From assembly GCA_964484785.1 (NCBI GenBank), contig CAZAFD010000012.1, positions 1 through 25,400 of the forward strand: DNA of 25,400 nt. The letters are read 5' to 3'. Shown here piece after piece: positions 16,505-24,781 of the stretch. The notes below the pieces were generated by a model. That model saw only the letters and a program-made list of their open reading frames with translations. It was not told the origin of the DNA and did not search any database. Position 1 is the stretch's first letter, and the number at the start of each line of letters is the position of its first letter. Source of the DNA: CAZAFD01 sp964484785. GTDB taxonomy: Bacteria > Pseudomonadota > Alphaproteobacteria > Rickettsiales > UBA1997. A program made the position numbers and the translations under genes.

Positions 16505-17032
16505 ATGTTAATAACGAAGATAACAAGTGGTAAAAAAATACCAGATGAAGTAAATGTTTTTATAGAAAACACCGCCAATGCCGTACCAGTAAAGTATGAG
16601 CTTGATAAAGATAGCGGAGTTTTATTTGTAGATAGATTTGTAGCTACCCCTATGCATTATCCATGCAACTATGGTTTTATTCCAAATACACTATCAGATG
16701 ATGGTGATCCTATAGATGTATTGGTACCAACAGAGTACTCTATTATACCTGGTTCTATTATACCTTGTAAACCTATTGGTGTACTTCTAATGGAAGATGA
16801 GAAAGGTTTTGATGAAAAAATAATTGCTGTACCAGTAGAAAAAATGAATTCATCTTATTCCATTTTTAATGAATTGAATGAATTACCAGAAGTATTGATC
16901 AATAAAATCAAGCATTTTTTTGAACATTACAAAGAGCTAGAAAATGGTAAGTGGGTAAAAGTTTCTGGTTTTCAGGATGCAAAAACTGCAAAATCTAAAA
17001 TTTTAGAAGCAATTAGTAGATATAAAAAGTAA
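16505..17032 (+). CDS. ppa: Inorganic pyrophosphatase
   Basis: Hydrolyses pyrophosphate to two phosphates and so drives nucleic acid, amino-acyl-tRNA and lipid synthesis forward. With the ATG at 16505 (MLITKITSGKKIPDEV) it has 175 residues, matching family I soluble enzymes. The ATG at 16466 would add 13 residues with no counterpart in the family. Motifs: PVKYELDKDSGVLFVDRF, the signature DGDPIDVLV with its metal-binding aspartates, YPCNYGFIPNTL, and HFFEHYKELENGKWVKVSGF near the C-terminus. An 8-bp inverted repeat (16478-16485 / 16494-16501) sits three bases before the chosen start and could shape the leader. No SD is visible. The same-strand genes prfA and murE follow with gaps of 61 and 17 bases. 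Confidence 0.95.
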   Translation: MLITKITSGKKIPDEVNVFIENTANAVPVKYELDKDSGVLFVDRFVATPMHYPCNYGFIPNTLSDDGDPIDVLVPTEYSIIPGSIIPCKPIGVLLMEDEKGFDEKIIAVPVEKMNSSYSIFNELNELPEVLINKIKHFFEHYKELENGKWVKVSGFQDAKTAKSKILEAISRYKK

Positions 17033-17093
17033 TTCATAAAGACTTATTAAAGTTTTAATATAAAAATTATAAATATTCGATTATTTTCTAAAA

Positions 17094-18170
17094 ATGAGTT
17101 TTATAGATAAGTTAGGTGATCTAATAAAAAAATACGATGAACTAAAAAATAAATTATTAGAACCAGAACAACTTGGTAGTAATTTCGGTAAGATATCTAA
17201 AGAATATTCTGACCTTGAACCTATAGTAATCAAAGCTACAGAATACTTGGCTACAGTTAAAACTATAGAAGAAGCAGAATCAATCATAAAAGATAAAAAC
17301 GCCGATAGTGACTTAAGGGAAATAGCAAGCGAGGATCTAGTAAATTGCAAGAAAAAGCTATTGCAACTTGAAGAAGATCTCAAGATCCTATTATTACCTA
17401 AGGACGAAACTGACGAAAAAAACGCAATTTTAGAAATACGAGCTGGAACCGGAGGCGATGAAGCTGCGTTATTTGGAGCTGTTCTATTAAAAATGTACCA
17501 AAAGTATGCAGAGAGAAAGGGTTGGAAATTCGAAATAATGGATATTTCTGATAATGAACTTGGAGGAGTTAAGGAAGCTACAATATCAATTAAAGGACAG
17601 AATGTCTTTCGACAACTCAAATTTGAGTCTGGGGTACACAGAGTACAACGTGTTCCCGAAACAGAATCCAAGGGAAGAGTACACACATCCGCTGCCACGG
17701 TAGCTGTCTTACCAGAAGTAGAAGATGTGGACATTCATATTGACGAGAAGGATCTTGAAATAACCGCCTGTAGAGCAAGTGGTCCAGGTGGACAGTGTGT
17801 TAATACAACGGATTCTGCCGTAAGGATAGTGCACTTGCCAACAGGAATTACTGTACGCCAGCAAGAAGAAAAATCACAATTTAGAAATAAGGATAAGGCT
17901 CTACAAATTTTAAGAGCCAAACTCTATGAATTAGAAAGAAATAAAAGAGATTCAGAAAGAGCTGCCGAAAGAAAAGACCAGATTGGTTCTGGTGATAGAT
18001 CCGAAAAAATCCGTACATATAATTATCCACAAAGCCGGGTAACAGATCACAGAATAAACTTGACTTTATATAGAATCGATAGCGTTACAAATGAAGGTGA
18101 CTTAGATGAAATCATTGAAGCCTTAATAGCTAACGATCAATCTATAAAAATGGCAAGTTCTAACTATTAA
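17094..18170 (+). CDS. prfA: Peptide chain release factor 1
   Basis: RF1 reads UAA and UAG in the ribosomal A site and triggers peptide release. It has 358 residues, the standard length. Domain 2 holds the stop-codon-reading PxT motif as PET (188-190) inside VHRVQRVPETES, followed by GRVHTSAATVAVLPE. The PET variant is, from memory, common in alphaproteobacterial RF1. Domain 3 holds the universal GGQ (232-234) in SGPGGQCVNTTDSAVRI. The AGTGGDEAALF stretch (117-127) and the C-terminal SEKIRTYNYPQSRVTDHR are RF1-typical. The usual partner prmC, which methylates GGQ, is not adjacent; murE follows after 17 bases. The long open frame on the opposite strand (17081-17734) is a shadow of this gene. 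Confidence 0.97.
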   Translation: MSFIDKLGDLIKKYDELKNKLLEPEQLGSNFGKISKEYSDLEPIVIKATEYLATVKTIEEAESIIKDKNADSDLREIASEDLVNCKKKLLQLEEDLKILLLPKDETDEKNAILEIRAGTGGDEAALFGAVLLKMYQKYAERKGWKFEIMDISDNELGGVKEATISIKGQNVFRQLKFESGVHRVQRVPETESKGRVHTSAATVAVLPEVEDVDIHIDEKDLEITACRASGPGGQCVNTTDSAVRIVHLPTGITVRQQEEKSQFRNKDKALQILRAKLYELERNKRDSERAAERKDQIGSGDRSEKIRTYNYPQSRVTDHRINLTLYRIDSVTNEGDLDEIIEALIANDQSIKMASSNY

Positions 18171-18187
18171 CAATATTATTAATAAAA

Positions 18188-19654
18188 ATGCTAATAAAAG
18201 ATTTATTTTTAAAGGAAGACTATAGGATCCTCCAAGGAAAGCCTGATTTGAATATCGGGGATATCAGTATTAATTCAAATAAGATCAATAAAGATACTAC
18301 TACATTATTTGTAGCATTACGTGGTCAGGAATTTAATGGCCACGATTATATCGACAAAGCCATTGAAAATGGAGCCAAGGCCATCCTTGTAAGTCAAGAC
18401 GTACCTTCCCTTAAAAATCCAGATATTACTGTAATACGTGTTGAGGACACGCGACAAAGTCTTAGTAAAATAGCTTTTAATTTACATAATAATCCACAAA
18501 AGGATATTACAGTTATAGGCGTAACTGGAACTAGTGGTAAGACTTCAACAACAATTATAATAGAATCAATATTAAAAAGTATTAATATTAAAACAGCAGT
18601 TGTTGGTACTATAAACAACAGGATTGGAGATAAGATAATACCAGTAGAAAGTACAACATCTACAACTCCCGATATCCTGGAACTAGCCAAGTCCTTTGAC
18701 TATATTAAAAAACAAGGAGTAAATACTGTTGTAATGGAAGTTAGTTCCCATGCATTAGAATTACATAGGGTGGATTCATTACATTTCAAGACTGGAGTTT
18801 TTACAAATCTAAGTCTTGAGCATATGGATTTTCATAAAAATATGGACAACTACGCTGACGCTAAGTTCAAATTATTTAGTAAATCAGATAATGCTGTAAT
18901 TAACGCTGACGATGAATATGGTAAAAAATTTTTAAACAAGATTAAAACTTCTAAATTATCATATTCAACTCTTGATCCAAAAGCAGATTTATTTGCAGAT
19001 AACATCTCAATTACTCCCAAGGGTACATCTTTTGATCTACATTATAATAACAATGTTTATAAAGATGTTTTTATAAACTTAATAGGAATTTTCTCTGTAT
19101 ATAATGTTTTATCAGCCATTAGTGCTGTATTAACATTAAAAGTTATCAATATAGAAGCTATCCTTAAGGCATTACAACATATTGATCCAATCAGGGGTAG
19201 ATGTGAATTTATTAAAAATGATAAATGCAATGTTATTATAGACTATGCCCACAAACCAGATGGTCTTTCAAAGGTTTTAAAAACTGTGGCTAGTTTTACT
19301 AAGGGAAGATTAATTAGTGTCTTTGGTTGTGGTGGCAACAGAGATAGTGTAAAAAGGCCTATAATGGGTGAAATTTCTGGTCGTTTAGCACAGTACACGA
19401 TTATAACATCAGATAATCCTAGAAATGAAGATCCAAAGGCTATCACAGATGATATCGTGAAAGGAATAGAAAAGGTTACTTCAAATTATGAAGTAATAGT
19501 AGATCGAGAAAAGGCTATAAAAACCGCTATTGCCATGGCTGGCAAAGATGATACAGTCTTAATAGCCGGAAAGGGTCATGAAACCTATCAGGAGTTTGAA
19601 AATCACAGGAAAATAGACTTTGACGACAAAGCTATAGCTGAAAAGTACCTATAA
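18188..19654 (+). CDS. murE: MurE, UDP-MurNAc-tripeptide synthetase (meso-DAP adding)
   Basis: Cytoplasmic Mur ligase that adds meso-diaminopimelate to UDP-MurNAc-L-Ala-D-Glu with ATP, in peptidoglycan synthesis. It has 488 residues in three domains: UDP-MurNAc binding (about 1-105), the ATPase core with P-loop GVTGTSGKTST (111-121), ESTTSTTPD, EVSSHAL and the likely carbamylated lysine K226 in YADAKF, and the C-terminal ligase domain. DNPRNE (409-414) is the DAP-selective signature, so DAP rather than lysine is expected. IAGKGHE is near the C-terminus. It is third in the ppa-prfA-murE run and is followed by a strong terminator. The usual neighbours murF and mraY are absent, so the cell-wall cluster is scattered, as in reduced genomes. 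Confidence 0.96.
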   Translation: MLIKDLFLKEDYRILQGKPDLNIGDISINSNKINKDTTTLFVALRGQEFNGHDYIDKAIENGAKAILVSQDVPSLKNPDITVIRVEDTRQSLSKIAFNLHNNPQKDITVIGVTGTSGKTSTTIIIESILKSINIKTAVVGTINNRIGDKIIPVESTTSTTPDILELAKSFDYIKKQGVNTVVMEVSSHALELHRVDSLHFKTGVFTNLSLEHMDFHKNMDNYADAKFKLFSKSDNAVINADDEYGKKFLNKIKTSKLSYSTLDPKADLFADNISITPKGTSFDLHYNNNVYKDVFINLIGIFSVYNVLSAISAVLTLKVINIEAILKALQHIDPIRGRCEFIKNDKCNVIIDYAHKPDGLSKVLKTVASFTKGRLISVFGCGGNRDSVKRPIMGEISGRLAQYTIITSDNPRNEDPKAITDDIVKGIEKVTSNYEVIVDREKAIKTAIAMAGKDDTVLIAGKGHETYQEFENHRKIDFDDKAIAEKYL

Positions 19655-19663
19655 AGCGATATT

Positions 19664-19700
19664 ATAAGGTTACCACACTGCGGTAACCTTATTCTTGTTT
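19664..19700 (+). terminator. Rho-independent terminator after murE
   Basis: Perfect 11-bp stem ATAAGGTTACC (19664-19674) / GGTAACCTTAT (19682-19692) with a 7-base loop, then TCTTGTTTT. It lies ten bases beyond the murE stop and closes the ppa-prfA-murE unit. Confidence 0.9.
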
Positions 19701-19791
19701 TAATCTTTTTTATAAAAACTCATTTTTAGAAACATCCGTTTTATAAATCTTTACAAATTATTTATTGCAAAGAATAATCGATAATATAGAC

Positions 19792-19806
19792 TTTGCGTAA
19801 CGCAAA
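19792..19806. promoter_or_regulatory. Palindromic operator-like site before the beta-CASP gene
   Basis: TTTGCGT-A-ACGCAAA, a perfect 7+1+7 palindrome, unusually GC-containing for this intergenic DNA. A weak promoter TTTACA (19751-19756) / AATAAT (19774-19779), 17 bases apart, would place the start point just ahead of it. It could bind a dimeric repressor at the start of the two-gene transcript; as RNA it cannot form a normal hairpin because the spacer is one base. Confidence 0.45.
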
Positions 19807-19840
19807 TTTCGGATATTTTGTTAATTAACAAAGTGGATAA

Positions 19841-21319
19841 ATGAATTATTTTCTAAAACCTTACCAACAGCTAGGGACATTCAAGGATGCTGTAAATAGG
19901 TACGCCTCTAGTATCGCACGTTTTTTTGTAGGTAATCCTAAAAAAACCTATGTAGAAACTCCCCAAATAACATTTTTGGGCGCAACAAAAACCGTAACAG
20001 GTTCTAAATACCTACTAGAATATGCTGATAAAAAAATTTTAGTTGATTGCGGCCAGTTCCAAGGATCTAAAAATGATAGAGACAGGAATAGGGCACCTCT
20101 ACCTATTTATCCAAAAAATATAGATGCTATAGTTCTAACTCATGCTCATCTAGATCATATAGGGTATATACCTGTTTTAATTAAAGGAGGATTTAAAGGT
20201 AAGATTTTTTGTACACCAGCAACTTTTGAACTTAGTAAAATAATTTTACCGGACTCTGGTTATTTACAAGAAGAAGACTTTAGATTTGCTAAAAAACATA
20301 ACTTAAACAAGTTATATGATGCAGAACCACTATATACACAAAAAGAAGCAGTAAATGCGGCCAAATATTTTAAAACAATTAACTACGATCAAAGATGTGA
20401 TCTTGGTAGTGGTGTCTCTTTCGTTATACAAAATGCAGGACATATCCTAGGCGCTGGTGTAGTAACAATAAATCTAGGAAACAAACGAATAGTATTTTCT
20501 GGTGACTTAGGACGTCAGAGTGATGAAATACTTTACGATCCAACAAAGATAAAAGAAGCAGATTATATAGTATGTGAATCCACATATGGAAACAAAGATC
20601 ACGATTATTGTGATCCAAAAATCCAACTCGAAGATATAATTAATAAAACAACTAAAAAGGGTGGATCTATAATAATTCCTGCCTTCTCAGTAGGTAGATG
20701 CCAAACTATACTATATTTTATACATGAGCTTAAAAAAGAAAACAAAATACCTAATATTCCGGTTTTTGTTGATAGTCCTATGTCGATAAAAGTAACTCAT
20801 CTTCTAGATAACTTCGCAAACGATCATAAGCTATCTGAAAGTGAATGCTATAATTTATATGATGACACAATCTTTACTACAACAGTAGAACAATCTAAAA
20901 AAATTTTTGATTATCACTTCCCTTTAGTTGTAATATCAGCAAGTGGTATGGCAACAGGTGGAAGAATTCTACACCATTTAGCTCACTATGCTCCTGATAA
21001 AAATAACTCAATAGTATTAACCGGTTTCCAAGCAAGCGGTACAAGAGGTAGGTATCTAGCTGATGGTAAAAGAGAACTAAAGATTCACGGCCAGAGAGTA
21101 CCGGTAGAGGCTAAAGTCTATAGCTTAAGTAATATGTCTGCTCATGCAGATCGTAATGAAATTTTATTATGGCTTAAGTATTTTTTAAAGACACCCAAAC
21201 AAGTATTTGTAACACATGGCGAAGAGGAAGCTTCTTATGCCTTGGCTGATAAGATAAAAAAGGAATTAAATTGGGACACTTATGTCCCAGAATATCTTGA
21301 AACAATTCAATTATTGTAA
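19841..21319 (+). CDS. Beta-CASP metallo-beta-lactamase (CPSF73/Ysh1-like RNase)
   Basis: Predicted zinc-dependent RNase of the bacterial CPSF73-like beta-CASP group. It has 492 residues. Metal-site motifs: GATKTVTGSKY (47-57), HAHLDH (101-106), NAGHILGAG with H201, SGDLG with D222, and ESTYG (246-250) as motif A. The beta-CASP insert contains SGMATGGRILHHL (motif B, histidines 378-379), and motif C lies at SAHADR (H435). VTHGE (H459) completes the set. All ligands appear intact, so the enzyme should be active. About 38 residues precede the fold and may be a lineage extension; no nearer ATG exists. An AGTGG SD-like sequence precedes the ATG. The gene for an AMP-phosphorylase-family protein follows after 17 bases, so the two are co-transcribed. 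Confidence 0.9.
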   Translation: MNYFLKPYQQLGTFKDAVNRYASSIARFFVGNPKKTYVETPQITFLGATKTVTGSKYLLEYADKKILVDCGQFQGSKNDRDRNRAPLPIYPKNIDAIVLTHAHLDHIGYIPVLIKGGFKGKIFCTPATFELSKIILPDSGYLQEEDFRFAKKHNLNKLYDAEPLYTQKEAVNAAKYFKTINYDQRCDLGSGVSFVIQNAGHILGAGVVTINLGNKRIVFSGDLGRQSDEILYDPTKIKEADYIVCESTYGNKDHDYCDPKIQLEDIINKTTKKGGSIIIPAFSVGRCQTILYFIHELKKENKIPNIPVFVDSPMSIKVTHLLDNFANDHKLSESECYNLYDDTIFTTTVEQSKKIFDYHFPLVVISASGMATGGRILHHLAHYAPDKNNSIVLTGFQASGTRGRYLADGKRELKIHGQRVPVEAKVYSLSNMSAHADRNEILLWLKYFLKTPKQVFVTHGEEEASYALADKIKKELNWDTYVPEYLETIQLL

Positions 21320-21336
21320 AATTTTTGGTAAATTAT

Positions 21337-22830
21337 ATGACACAAGCAACGTTGCGTTTTAAGAAGGTAAATCTAGATTGTGGTAGACACCCAATTGTTT
21401 TTCTACATAAAGATTCTGATCTTGTAAAGAAGGAGGGTTTTACACCTTTAAAACAAGTAAAGGTCTTCAATAGTAAAAAATCAATTTATGCTATAGTTAA
21501 TCTAGTAGATGATTCTATTATAACTACTAAAGAGCTAACCTTGTCTAAAGAAGCTATACGTCTTCTCAATCCTGATGATGACGAAAAATTCTCTGTAAAG
21601 TATATGGAACCTTTAACATCTTTCACTGCTATAAGAAATAAACTTAGAGGCCAAGGCTTTACAGAAGAAAGTACATATAACATTCTAAAAGATGTTGTAG
21701 ATGGTAGATATACAGATATGCACATGGCGTGTCTATGCTCTGCTACAGAAGGAGAATTACTTTCTGATAACGAAATAGAATATCTAGCAAAAGCTATGAT
21801 TAAGACTGGAGATGTAATAAAATGGAACTACGATATTGTCGTAGACAAACATTGTATTGGAGGTCTTCCAGGCAATAGAACCACGCCACCGGCTATAGCT
21901 ATAGTTGCGGAATATGGTTTACACATACCAAAGATATCATCAGGAGCTATAACATCATGTTCTGGTACAGCCGATACCATGTCGGTATTAACAAATGTTA
22001 ATATCCCAACTAAAAAAATTAAAAAAATTGTAGAAAAGGTTGGTGGGTGTTTAGTTGGTAATGGAAACATGGAATTAAATCCATCAGACGAAATTATAGT
22101 TAGAGTTAAAAGAGAATTGAACTTTGATAGCAGAGGACAAATGTTAGCTTCAATTCTATCCAAAAAAATAGCAGCTGGTTCTACACATATTTTAATCGAT
22201 ATACCTTATGGACCAACAGCAAAGTCCAAGAGCTTAAAAGATGCTAAAAATTTAAAAAAAGACTTTGAAACTTTAGGTAAAAAACTTGGTGCACATGTTT
22301 ACGTCAATTTAAGCGATGGTAAACAACCAGTTGGTAATGGTATAGGTCCTTCCCTAGAGGCACAAGATCTTGTTGATGTTCTCCAGAACAAACCTAACGC
22401 TCCTCAAGATTTAAAAGAAAAAACTATCCATCTCGCTGGAATTATTTTAGAATTCTCACCAAACGTAAAGAAGGGGCAAGGAGCTAAAATAGCAAGAGAA
22501 ATATTAGAGAGCGGTAGAGCTTGGAATAGATTTAAAATGATTTGTGAAGCACAGGGCGGTTTAAAAACAATCAAACAAGCTAAATTTTCTGTTGACGTTC
22601 TTGCTTCAAAAAGCGGCATAGTATCCAACTTTGAAAACAAAAAACTAGCTTCCTTGGCAAGATTAGCTGGATGTCCTTCACAAAAGGAAGCAGGGGTTTA
22701 TTTGTATAAACATCTTCAAGACAAGGTTACAAAAGGTGAAAAACTTTACACAATCTATGCTAACTCACAAGGCCAACTAGACTTGGCTTATCGAATGGCA
22801 ACCACAGAAGAAATTATTACAATTAAATAA
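21337..22830 (+). CDS. AMP phosphorylase / thymidine phosphorylase-family protein
   Basis: 497 residues, with the long architecture of archaeal-type AMP phosphorylases: an extra N-terminal ~85-residue domain, the helical TP-like domain, the alpha/beta phosphate-binding domain and a C-terminal domain. Such enzymes split nucleoside monophosphates or pyrimidine nucleosides with phosphate, feeding ribose phosphates into salvage. The ATG at 21337 is chosen over an in-frame TTG at 21325. Motifs: KHCIGGLPGNRTT (171-183, usually KHS..GG.PGN) and SSGAITSCSGTADTM (201-215, usually SSRAITS.AGTADTM). The serine of KHS is cysteine and the base-contacting arginine is glycine (residue 203), so substrate preference or activity may be altered. 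It is second gene after the beta-CASP RNase and ends at a strong terminator. A PRPP synthetase gene, which often accompanies this family, is not next to it. Confidence 0.85.
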   Translation: MTQATLRFKKVNLDCGRHPIVFLHKDSDLVKKEGFTPLKQVKVFNSKKSIYAIVNLVDDSIITTKELTLSKEAIRLLNPDDDEKFSVKYMEPLTSFTAIRNKLRGQGFTEESTYNILKDVVDGRYTDMHMACLCSATEGELLSDNEIEYLAKAMIKTGDVIKWNYDIVVDKHCIGGLPGNRTTPPAIAIVAEYGLHIPKISSGAITSCSGTADTMSVLTNVNIPTKKIKKIVEKVGGCLVGNGNMELNPSDEIIVRVKRELNFDSRGQMLASILSKKIAAGSTHILIDIPYGPTAKSKSLKDAKNLKKDFETLGKKLGAHVYVNLSDGKQPVGNGIGPSLEAQDLVDVLQNKPNAPQDLKEKTIHLAGIILEFSPNVKKGQGAKIAREILESGRAWNRFKMICEAQGGLKTIKQAKFSVDVLASKSGIVSNFENKKLASLARLAGCPSQKEAGVYLYKHLQDKVTKGEKLYTIYANSQGQLDLAYRMATTEEIITIK

Positions 22831-22835
22831 AAATA

Positions 22836-22863
22836 GAAGAGAGATAAAATCTCTCTTCCTTTT
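22836..22863 (+). terminator. Rho-independent terminator after the phosphorylase gene
   Basis: Perfect 10-bp stem GAAGAGAGAT (22836-22845) / ATCTCTCTTC (22849-22858) with AAA loop, followed by CTTTT. It starts six bases after the stop codon. Confidence 0.9.
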
Positions 22864-23136
22864 GATTCTTTAATTAAAATCACATACTGCTAATAATCAT
22901 AATAAGTTTTTGTTAAAGCAAATATCCTAATATAATACTTTCCTCAAAAACAGAACCATAAATAACGTACAAGCAAATAAGTCCAGACAATATTAATGAT
23001 AAATATGTGGTCAAGTTACTAATCAATAATTATATTATTAATTTTAAGACTCTTAAAAGGTCAGTCTCTATAAGTTTTAACTTACACATATCTAGAACTT
23101 CTTTAAGTGATCAGAAACTTGAAATAAGAATAAAAA
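22864..23136. other. AT-rich gap with no recognised gene
   Basis: No reading frame with an SD, no tRNA, and no motif of RNase P RNA, tmRNA or SRP RNA. A 19-codon minus-strand frame at 23030-23089 lacks an SD and is not called. It may be degraded sequence. Confidence 0.5.
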
Positions 23137-23166
23137 ATCAGTTAAGGTTCATCGACCTTAACTGAT
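23137..23166 (-). terminator. Terminator of the small peptide gene
   Basis: Stem ATCAGTTAAGGT (23137-23148) / ACCTTAACTGAT (23155-23166), 12 bp, 6-base loop. On the minus strand the T-run (23137-23131) follows the stem directly; on the plus strand AAAATTTTT comes later. It lies 25 bases beyond the 22-codon frame at 23192-23260. Confidence 0.75.
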
Positions 23167-23191
23167 AAAATTTTTACAACTATCTCTCTTT

Positions 23192-23260
23192 TTAGATCCT
23201 ACTCATAAGGTCTGCGAAAATACATAGTAGTAATAATATTAAAAGTGTTTTTTTGGACAT
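23192..23260 (-). CDS. Tiny hydrophobic peptide (22 aa)
   Basis: The frame encodes a 22-residue peptide: MSKK, a hydrophobic core TLLILLLLCIFA (5-16), and the polar tail DLMSRI. It has what most real genes here lack: an SD (AAGGGG, 23269-23264, with AGGAAG further up), a near-consensus promoter (23319-23290) and a terminator (23166-23137). The leader is about 22 bases. It is too short for a normal secreted protein, and there is no lipobox, since residues before Cys13 are all leucine. Size and pattern recall membrane-active peptides of type I toxin systems such as Ibs, or small regulatory membrane peptides. No antisense promoter is visible. A leader peptide or a small RNA with incidental frame are alternatives. 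Confidence 0.5.
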   Translation of the reverse strand: MSKKTLLILLLLCIFADLMSRI

Positions 23261-23289
23261 AAACCCCTTAAGTTCTTCCTGCCTCTGTG

Positions 23290-23319
23290 ATTTTAGATAC
23301 AAATAAATATAAAAGTCAA
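23290..23319 (-). promoter_or_regulatory. Promoter of the small peptide gene
   Basis: Minus strand: TTGACT (23319-23314), 18 bases, TAAAAT (23295-23290). The start point would be near 23283, giving a leader of about 22 bases before the ATG at 23260. Confidence 0.6.
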
Positions 23320-23353
23320 GAATATTTTGAAAAAAATTGAAATAAAGACCATT

Positions 23354-23377
23354 GGGCTAACCTAAAGAGGTTAGTCC
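23354..23377. terminator. Hairpin downstream of tig
   Basis: GGGCTAACCT (23354-23363) / AGGTTAGTCC (23368-23377), 10 pairs including one G-T, loop AAAG. It lies 46 bases beyond the tig stop. It has no strong T-run on the minus strand, so it may act as a weak or Rho-aided terminator for tRNA-Leu-tig. Confidence 0.5.
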
Positions 23378-23422
23378 TTTGCTATTTATACAAATAAAGA
23401 TTTATAATTGGAATTTATATAA

Positions 23423-24748
23423 CTATTTCTTCTCTAACAAATCCTCAAATTCTTTCAATCCAACTTTAATTTCATTTAAACAAACTTGCTTTGACACAAA
23501 ATCCATCACCTTTTTCTCTAAAGCAACATTAGAAATCTGTGCATAAGCTTCTTTGTTCTTTTTATACATATCTAAGATATTACGCTCATAACCTGGTCTT
23601 GATAAAGCTTCTTCAAGAATGCACTGATTAACTTCATCATCATTGACAGTTATATTATTCTTTCGAATTATGATTCCAATCACAAGACCAATCTTCACCT
23701 CGTCTTCAGCTTGTTTACGTAAATTCTCTTCTATAGCTTTCTTATCTTCTTCTTGATTTTTATCACTACCAGCCTTGTCTATATAAGTATCTTGCCTTAA
23801 ATTACTTAGACACTGTTCTACTAGACTCTCTGGTAGATCAACTGTGACCTTATCTTTAATATACTTTACAAAGGCCTCTCTAAATTGTCTAAGTGAATAA
23901 CGAATTCCGTTCTTATTTATTTGTTCCCTTATAAGTTCTTTTAACTTGTCAAGACCTTCTAAATTAAACGCTTTTTTTATATTCTCATCATTAACTTCAA
24001 GCGGAACATTCTTTAAAACTTTTAATACCTCAACATCAAAATTTGCAATCTTATCACAGAAATCACGAATGTGATAATCGTGTGGAAACTTAACACTAAC
24101 TACTAATTTATCGCCAGCTTTCTTATCTATTAACTGATCTTCAAAAGTATCTATAAAAGTATGACTGCCTAATTCTAATTGATAGTCCTTAGCTGCACCG
24201 CCTTCAAAGGCTTTACCATCAATTTTGCCTAAGTAATTGATCTTAACTGCGTCACCCAAGGAGGCAGTAAAATCATCTGGTTGTTCAACAAAATTCTTAT
24301 AAGAAGTTACTAATGACTGGATAGATCTATCAATATCTTCATCTTTTGCCTCTATAATGTATTTATCTAATTTAATGTCAGATAAATTAAAATCCTTCAT
24401 TTCTGGAAAAAACTCTAGTTCTAGAGTAAAGCATATATCTGAATCTAATTCAAATTTCTTTAAATCAACCTTTGGCTGTGCAATCAAATCTAAACCAGTT
24501 TCTTTAACTATTTGGTCTACAGCCTTCTCTATTTCTCGCTCACCAATATGCATGAATTGAGTTAAAGACTCTTTTTTCTTTATTGTCTCCATCGAAACTT
24601 TACCAGGTCTGAAACCAGGTATTTGATATGTTTTTTGCATATCCTCTAACCTAGCATCAAGAGCTTTTTTCACAAGCTCTGCCGGTATTACAACTTCAAA
24701 TACATTCTTCAACTTCTCTTCTTTGATAAGAGTCTTTTTTATTTCCAT
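23423..24748 (-). CDS. tig: Trigger factor (ribosome-associated chaperone, PPIase)
   Basis: Binds ribosomal protein uL23 at the tunnel exit and shields nascent chains; its FKBP-like domain isomerises proline bonds. With the ATG at 24748 (MEIKKTLIKEEKLKNVFEV) it has 441 residues, close to the usual size. The frame extends to 24811, but those 21 codons run through the tRNA-Leu gene and are not protein. The ribosome-docking motif appears as PGFRPGKVSM (near 45-54). The FKBP domain spans about 145-235 (GDAVKINYLGKIDGKAFEGG...LGSHTFIDTFEDQLI). The C-terminal helical arms are charged and helix-rich, ending EDLLEKK. It starts 33 bases after tRNA-Leu and is probably co-transcribed with it. clpP, its common neighbour, is absent. 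Confidence 0.95.
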   Translation of the reverse strand: MEIKKTLIKEEKLKNVFEVVIPAELVKKALDARLEDMQKTYQIPGFRPGKVSMETIKKKESLTQFMHIGEREIEKAVDQIVKETGLDLIAQPKVDLKKFELDSDICFTLELEFFPEMKDFNLSDIKLDKYIIEAKDEDIDRSIQSLVTSYKNFVEQPDDFTASLGDAVKINYLGKIDGKAFEGGAAKDYQLELGSHTFIDTFEDQLIDKKAGDKLVVSVKFPHDYHIRDFCDKIANFDVEVLKVLKNVPLEVNDENIKKAFNLEGLDKLKELIREQINKNGIRYSLRQFREAFVKYIKDKVTVDLPESLVEQCLSNLRQDTYIDKAGSDKNQEEDKKAIEENLRKQAEDEVKIGLVIGIIIRKNNITVNDDEVNQCILEEALSRPGYERNILDMYKKNKEAYAQISNVALEKKVMDFVSKQVCLNEIKVGLKEFEDLLEKK

Positions 24749-24781
24749 CAGTATATGTGCTTTTTTGTATAAATAAATACA

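Noticed and set aside
17081..17734. 217-codon open frame on the minus strand
   Set aside because: It lies opposite prfA, is Ser-rich with no domain, and RF1 is certain on the other strand.
23030..23089. 19-codon minus-strand frame in the gap before tig
   Set aside because: No SD, no promoter at suitable distance and no terminator directly after it.
22864..23422. Possible large structured RNA (tmRNA, RNase P RNA or SRP RNA) in the longest gap
   Set aside because: None of the conserved sequence blocks of these RNAs could be found on either strand.
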